From Gnetum montanum (taxonomy: Eukaryota > Streptophyta > Gnetopsida > Gnetales > Gnetaceae): a stretch of DNA of 64,000 nucleotides. Below the pieces are notes generated by a model. It did no database searches, had not been told where the DNA came from, and saw only the letters and a list, made by a program, of their open reading frames with translations. Positions 58,632-64,000 of this stretch are shown piece by piece; the stretch's first letter is position 1; each line of letters opens with the position of its first letter. Both the position numbers and the translations under genes were made by a program. The stretch lies in NCBI GenBank assembly GCA_015680685.1, contig MNCI01037504.1:338247-402246 (forward strand). The letters run 5' to 3'.

Positions 58632-61380
58632 TAGATGGCTTTAAAAAGAGGAGGACAAGAGGGGCCTTCCCAAGGAGTAGCCAAATGCCTAAGAGGTGGC
58701 AGAGGCTAACAAGGCAAGAAAGCTGAGCATGAGGAGCAAGAGATCCAATCATTTAGCATCCATCAAGAAGCTCCTGTTATAGGGTAGTTGGTCTAAGGTG
58801 ACGCCATGGAACTACAAGCTCTAGTGCAAGGGCAAGCCACACGTTGTCCCCATAATGCCTTGAAGTTATTCAAGAGAAATCAATGTTGACCATGATCATC
58901 ATGGAAATGAATGTCAACCCATTCATGGCATTTACTTCTAAGGTAGTTTGAACACAACTCTAGGCATCACCATTATGGCACATTCTATCAGATAGTGGTG
59001 AATGGTATCTCAGTGAGATGTACCAATTCTGGCATAGCAAGGAAGAAGGAATCATGGTTAACATTACTGGAGTCACTATTTATTTTTTGTTTAGAGTAAT
59101 TGTAGAGGCTCTAAATTTACCAAATGTGGGGGCTAAGCTAGCACATTTGTCCACAAAGTCTGATCCCAAGGCCAGAGAGTTGTAGTTGAAGTAGGCATAC
59201 AATGAAAATGATAAAACATATAATGAATTGACTTTGGATGAGAGGACCTATTTCAAGATAGCCACATATAACCTCTTCCCCACCAAAGGGCTCATTAGAA
59301 TATCAATGCACACAATCAGGGGAAGTGCCATACTAATGAGCAAATACATGGCCAACCTTCCCTAGTTATAATACATGGAAATTCATAGGTGGTTCGAAGA
59401 GAAGAAGGCATGGAAACTAACACTTCCATTCCCTTGCCTAATCTAGAAGCTATGTAAGCACACTAGAATCCTAGGGGTACACAAATGATGTTCCTAGGAG
59501 GGCTCAGAATGCTTCCTTCACTGAATTGCTCAAACCTACAACACCAAAGAAAGAACTTGATGAGGAACAAGAACTAGAGAAGGAAGTAGAACCAGAAAAA
59601 GAAACATAACAAAAGCTGGAACAACATCGTGAGATAGAAGTTCCACCACCATTGCCACAAGACTACACACCTGGAATGAGCCATTTGCAAAAGAATTGCT
59701 AAAACGCTCAACTAGGGGAGTAGAGATGAATCAAAACTCTTTAGAGTCATCAATGATGCCATGTAGCCCACTATTTCTACTAATCCAACAAGGAGGCAGA
59801 TTTGGTTACAATTAGGAGGAGAATACCAATGGTCATGGCAAATCTCTGGTAATGTCACATCCTTTCAAGTGATGCTTGAAATAGGAGAAGGTGCCACAAT
59901 AGTGGTCATGCAGCATCAAGATGTTACAAGCATAGCAAAGGTGATAATAGATCATATCAAGGAATCTTTCAATGTGCTTGTTGTGCCCCTAGTGGATTTG
60001 ACTAGGACCAAAGATACACAAATGCTCACTGGAACTTCAATGAATCCTATAGCCCATGAGGATGTATTGGATGAATTGCTACAAATAGGACAAGCTATGA
60101 CCACCTTATTTGACATCCCCAATGATGTCACTATAGTGCAGTCATACCTCATTACCACCAAAGAGAAGCTAGTCATCGTTGAGACTAGGGTGAAACATGC
60201 AAAAGCAGAAGTGAAACACTTGCAACAAGAGTTGATCACCCTGAGAGTTAAAAGATGGAACCTTGCCTGATTTTTCACACCTAACCAACTAGATCAATTC
60301 AGAAAAGAGTAGCTAAAAAAATTAATCAAAGAGAACAAAGTTGCCAAGCAAGAAAAGGAGAAGGTGGTCTAGAATGCCTTAGCTATTGACACTTAGGCAT
60401 ATGTCCATAAGAAGGCATTGACCACCACACAAGAAGAAAATAAATAGCTTACTGTAGATAATGCAAGGTTGACCATCGTCAAAAAATAAAAGAACATCTT
60501 GGAGGAAAGCATCCACCAGTTGAGAGAACAATTGGTGAGGGTCAACCAGGACATCAACAGATTAGCTAGAGAGAATCGAGCCCTCTTGATGGAGGAGGTA
60601 TGCACAATTCATCAAAAGTCTGCAATCAAAATAAGCATGTGACAAAATGAAGCCAAAAAGCATGAGAAGCTGAAGGAGCACTTCCAAGACTAGGTTAGCA
60701 TGTATAAGCAGATCAACGAAAAAGAAATCCAAATGGAAAAAGCCCATATTGAAGCCATGGTAGTGCAAAATATTGATTGGCAACCCATCCTAGATAGTTA
60801 TGCACTGGTCCACAAAGCAAAAGTGAAGAATAAGGACCTATAGATTCAGGACTTAAAGGAATACATGGCATTAGCTAACCTTCAATATGCTAACCTTGCC
60901 ATTTAATGGTAGGTTGACCTAGAAATGAATTAGAGTAGTAGGTAGTGACCACCTATGCATTATATAAAAAAGAGTTTTCAGACAGAAAAGATGCTTGACA
61001 GAAACTTCATGTAGCAAACTTAGAACTAGAGGTGATCAAGGCCTGCTACCATGGATAGAAGGATGTAGCCTTAGACTTGGCCAAGAGATTAATAGACCAC
61101 CATGAGTTGAAAGAAAATGCTAAAGCCTTCAAGGAGGAGTGACAACAATTTGTGGTCTAGTACATATAAGTAAACAAGATGTTTCCGCAGTTGCCATGCC
61201 CATGAGATGTATCGACTCCAACAGACATTAGTTCAACAACCTGGATGGTACATGAATCAAGAATGAAGGAGGGAAAGTTGTAGGTGCTCTTAAACCACTA
61301 CAAATTCCAGAAGCTGGTGACAAAGGGAAGCAACCAATGGAACAGCCACCACCTCCAAGAACTACATGAGCTTCCCTAAT
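58632..61380 (+). pseudogene. D ORF3: retroelement accessory protein with C-terminal coiled coil, function unknown
   Basis: A long broken frame not found in A, B, F or H. It opens M-A-L-K-R-G-G-Q-E-G. The middle part (about 58975-59360) reads S-G-E-W-Y-L-S-E-M-Y-Q-F, V-N-I-T-G-V-T-I, A-L-N-L-P, then Y-N-L-F-P-T-K-G-L and G-S-A-I-L-M-S-K-Y-M; this order resembles, by eye only, the so-called putative plant transposon protein domain found in plant Ty3/gypsy elements. An E/K-rich stretch follows (59560-59610). From about 60130 to 60850 the heptad-like spacing of L, I and V among E, K and Q points to coiled coils; 59869-60270 is open for 133 codons. E has the same C-terminus. A captured host gene is possible. 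Confidence 0.6.
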
Positions 61381-61435
61381 TTTGTGTCTNACCACCACCT
61401 CCAAGAACTACATGAGCTTCCCTAATTTTGTGTCT
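61346..61435. other. Probable assembly join: duplicated contig ends around one N
   Basis: The 44-base sequence at 61346-61389 is repeated at 61392-61435, after the N at 61390. Element E has a single copy at the matching place. Confidence 0.85.
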
Positions 61436-61601
61436 TGTAATGTTATGTCCAAATTTTTGTAAAACACCACTATAGCATGTAAAGTCAATTTGTGTAGTTA
61501 GTCAAGTTAATTAATAATCCCATACCTTCCCAATTTTTGTAAAGAACTTTTTCCTCATTTTTTTTAACTCAAGGATGAGTTTTTATTTAGTCATGCAGGT
61601 A
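61436..61601 (+). other. 3' untranslated end and degraded polypurine tract of D
   Basis: Shares the last 80 bases with E, A, B and C (CCCATACCTTCCCAATTTTT, then AACTCAAGGATGAGTTTTTA). The tract itself reads CATGCAGGTA against CATGGGGGTA in E and B. Confidence 0.8.
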
Positions 61602-62208
61602 TGATAAGTCAATGTTTTGTAGGGTTGCGATTTCAAATATCCAATACAAGGCCACGATATCAAGGCATAACCTCCAATGTCAAGCATCCAATATTTCCCC
61701 TTCCATGCTAGCCTATAAATACCACACTTGGGTGCATGGTTGGGAGGGAGTTGCTTGATAGATTTTAGATAGCTTTTTCATAGATTTTTAATTTCCAGTT
61801 TTGTTGTTTCCCGGTGCATGCCCATAGTGTGATGTTAAGTGATTGTACAACATCCTTATTTGAGTGTGGCAGACTTGGATGTGTTACATGATTGGAAATA
61901 AAGATCGAGTTACTTTTATCATTACAACATCCACATAGATTTATTATTGCTTTTAATTGTTTACTATTTTCCTTATGATGTTTTCGTTTATTACTCTTTA
62001 CAATTCCTATTATTAAGTGGAATGAGTATGACTAATCACGAGTGCTTAAGTGTAATTACTTGGTAACCTAGTAGTATATCATTTGGTAAGCCTAGTGATG
62101 TATGATTAGTGATTCCAATGCTAGTTACATGAAGTCTAAGGTGTGTGCGAATGATTAGGAATAAATACTCATCACATGTAGGCAAGTTTACATTTTAGTT
62201 TCCACTAT
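61602..62208 (+). repeat. 3' LTR of element D, cut by element J
   Basis: Begins TGATAAGTCA and follows the D 5' LTR to a point matching about 53852, where the J LTR starts. The remaining 180 bases or so would lie beyond J. Confidence 0.9.
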
Positions 62209-63177
62209 TGATGAGATGCGATATAGCAGCCGCCGTGATATCGCATCCCATGCGATATCGCGTCATCCCCTGTGATGTAGCGTACACGATATCACGGTCC
62301 GTCGCCAAATCTATAAATAAGAGGCGGCACTCCCCTTATTTCCAATCCTAGGCTAAAAGTAGGGAAACTCTAGCAGATTGATCACTCCAGAGATAGAATA
62401 TTTTCCATGTGCCCCCAGTAGGAGTCCCCGAGTGAACGGATCTTTATTCGAGTAGCTTTATACCTAAATGTAAGTTGTGTACGACAATAAAGATGAGCTT
62501 TGTGGATAAACCTTGCAGTGCATGAAATAGGATTTATTACCTATTATTTCTTACATGTTATTTATTACCTGCATTAGTGCGGCATGAGTATGACTTGATT
62601 ACGAGCATTGAAAAATGTGTACAGCTAATCAAGGAATTGGCTGCTCATTGCGATTAGTCTCTCTCATCCTCAACTCCTAGAATGCGGAATGAGTACGACT
62701 TGATTACGAGCATTTACGAATGTGTACGGCTAGTCAAGGAATTGGCTGATCATTACGTTGAGGCTAGTTAAGTGCCTCAGTACGACCACTTCGAGCACGT
62801 GCGTTACATGTGGTGATCCCAGTAACGATTAGTGTTTGGTAGCCACAGTTGCATAGTTTAGGGTGTGTACGGTAAATGGGAATGGATGTTGACGCTAGTT
62901 AATTTAGACTTAGTCCTTAGTTAGAGTTAGTTAGCTTTCTCAACCCTTCACCTCAATAGCATAGGAGAAAAACACATAAAAGACTATAAAAATCATATAC
63001 CTCGGACTTACTTAACCATACGCCGTGACAACTACAAGTAAGTCTGCGAAGATAACGAATGATTAACCCCAAGTGCGCCATGGGGCGTGTAGGCATTTAG
63101 TCTGCAGAGTTCGACTAGATTGTGCATGCTATGCTCATTTCGTATGGTTGAGTGTAGGGGTACCTCGCCACTCATCA
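62209..63177 (+). repeat. 5' LTR of element J
   Basis: TGATGAGATGCGATATAGC to CCACTCATCA, 969 bp. A dense series of GCGATATCG-type motifs (62216-62305) precedes TATAAATA at 62312-62319. Two copies of a roughly 75-base unit (GCGGCATGAGTATGACTTGATTACG near 62578 and GCGGAATGAGTACGACTTG near 62687) lie side by side, which partly explains the greater length than in A and B. Confidence 0.92.
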
Positions 63178-63197
63178 TTGGCACCATTGCTAGGGAC
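63178..63197 (+). other. tRNA-Asp primer-binding site of element J
   Basis: TTGGCACCATTGCTAGGGAC directly after the LTR; each difference from the tRNA-Asp complement falls at a former CpG. Confidence 0.9.
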
Positions 63198-63318
63198 TAA
63201 GTGTTTGTGCGTCAAATAGAACATAAGGATATCATTCACATCGTTGTGAGCCTTAACGAACCTTCGGGTTAATGAAAAGAGAAAAATCATATAACGATGA
63301 ATTAGCACACCAATAAAA

Positions 63319-64000
63319 ATGCCTTCTTCTCATAAGAGCAACTCACCACCTAAGGACCATACACGAGACAGTCGGCAACATAAAAAACATAACCAAAATC
63401 AGCCAAGTCCTAAACAATACAAGATAGTTTATACTCATCCCGATGAGTATATTCTAGATTTTACTTTTATTCTCCATTAAGACGAACAGCTGCGGTGGAT
63501 AGATTTACAAGGTAACATCGTGTTACCCCCAGATCGATCAGTCTCTCGCATGCTTTTCCGTGCCTTGGCACAGATTGGCATGCAAGAACTATATGCTGAA
63601 TACATTGCAGAAGATTTTGACATGAGGGATTATTATCCCACAGATGCCCAACGTATGAGGGACTTATGATAGGAGAGTCAACATGCACTGTTGAAGGGCA
63701 AGGTCCCACACATCCTTAGCAAAATAGGAGATGAGGAACCCCTTATAACGGGTTCTTTAGCAAACGATGTTCCCCCTCCTAATGATGATGAGGAGGTTGG
63801 GTATCAGAATCTACAATCAATGATACATATCCCTGGTTCTGATGCCCGTGAACACCAACTGTTCACAGAGGGAACAACCACTCATGTTAAGGACGGGCAC
63901 TTAAATCGTCACCACGATTGGGGCCATAGTAGCTGAAGAGAAGGCAAGAAACATCATCATGGCCATGGTTCCCCTTCTTCTTCTCCTTCATCCCATCACT
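63319..64000 (+). pseudogene. J gag, N-terminal part (runs off the window)
   Basis: Opens M-P-S-S-H-K-S-N-S at 63319, then Y-T-H-P-D-E-Y-I near 63430, N-I-V-L-P-P-D-R-S-V-S near 63515 and Q-I-G-M-Q-E-L near 63575, aligning with the gag N-termini of A (35778) and B (31561). Stops interrupt it near 63478 and 63667, after which the frame beginning 63691 (K-G-K-V-P-H-I-L, E-V-G-Y-Q-N-L-Q-S) continues the A/B pattern to 63936. The end, rich in His, Gly and Ser, matches the basic linker before the capsid. Slightly broken, the rest unseen. Confidence 0.85.

Larger units (their letters stand above)
53255..62208 (+). mobile_element. Element D: non-autonomous Athila-related element with gag and ORF3 but no pol
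   Basis: 5' LTR (53255-54038), tRNA-Asp primer site, gag (from 54164), a short linker (to about 56655), 2 kb of noncoding sequence, a long broken third frame (58632-61380), polypurine region and a 3' LTR (from 61602) that J interrupts at 62208. The LTRs are alike over their full shared length. No protease, RT, RNase H or integrase motif was found. Gag and noncoding blocks are homologous with C and with A/B. D sits in the 3' LTR of C. Confidence 0.88.
62209..64000 (+). mobile_element. Element J: youngest-looking Athila-like element, 5' end only
   Basis: A complete 5' LTR, primer site and the first part of gag, running off the window. LTR and gag belong with A and B (autonomous type), not with C, D and E. 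It keeps many more CpG sites and has only two in-frame stops plus one shift in about 600 bases of gag, in keeping with the latest insertion of the series. Confidence 0.9.

Noticed and set aside
59869-60270. 133-codon frame as a stand-alone host gene
   Set aside because: It is one open stretch of a longer broken frame that continues on both sides, lies between LTRs of D, and has its C-terminal continuation repeated in E.
63178-63197. Primer sites as parts of tRNA genes
   Set aside because: Only the complement of the 3' end is present, always directly after an LTR.
1-64000. Endogenous pararetrovirus or an envelope gene in the third frame
   Set aside because: No caulimovirus movement or coat protein motif was seen, and ORF3 has coiled coils but no signal peptide or transmembrane pattern that can be supported.

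Overview
This is a gene-poor piece of a large plant nuclear genome. It is AT-rich, has introns of no host gene, no rRNA or tRNA gene and no bacterial operon, and nearly every base that can be explained is retrotransposon sequence of plant type. Two Ty3/gypsy groups dominate: Athila-like elements (primer site for tRNA-Asp, an F-M-D-D reverse transcriptase motif, LTRs bounded by TGATGAG...CTCATCA) and Tat/Ogre-like elements (LTRs of about 1.4-1.65 kb, tandem repeats in the untranslated parts). One plant L1-type LINE is also present. All reading frames are broken by stops and shifts, so everything is called as a pseudogene or a dead element. The depth of decay would fit a big seed-plant genome with slow turnover, such as a gymnosperm, but the species cannot be fixed from the sequence.

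Layout, using letters for the elements. E (1-1486, +) is the 3' end of an element that cuts a LINE (1487-about 4985, -). A poorly explained stretch follows (4986-6857). I (LTR 6858-7749, +) has been hit just inside its 5' end by H (7805-about 14300, -), a 5'-truncated Tat/Ogre-like element with a recognisable pol. C (15150-53254 and on past D, +) is the big host. Its gag holds A (16828-36728, -), and A holds B (22694-32498, -). Its 3' noncoding part holds F (40131-51845, +), and F holds the solo LTR G (42275-43686, -). Its 3' LTR is hit by D (53255-62208 and beyond, +), and D's 3' LTR is hit by J (62209 to the window end, +), the best-preserved element. Target-site duplications support the joins for A (ATCAT/ATCAT), B (TCCCA/CCCCA), F (CAGCT/CAACC) and G (CTCAC/CTTAC).

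How the parts relate. A and B are near full length (about 10.1 and 9.8 kb) with gag, protease, RT, RNase H and integrase remnants followed by about 2 kb of noncoding 3' sequence. C, D and E share their LTR ends, tRNA-Asp primer site, polypurine tract and blocks of the 3' noncoding region, but C and D have lost protease, RT, RNase H and integrase while keeping gag and a short linker. D and E carry instead a third, coiled-coil-rich reading frame. They look like a non-autonomous family that relied on A/B-type partners. F likewise keeps gag and protease but no RT or integrase, and shares degenerate repeats and an LTR block with the pol-bearing H. The most interesting point is that both A and B carry the same two substitutions at integrase catalytic positions (D to N, and E to K 35 residues on).

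Four single Ns occur; three of them sit between duplicated flanks and look like assembly joins.
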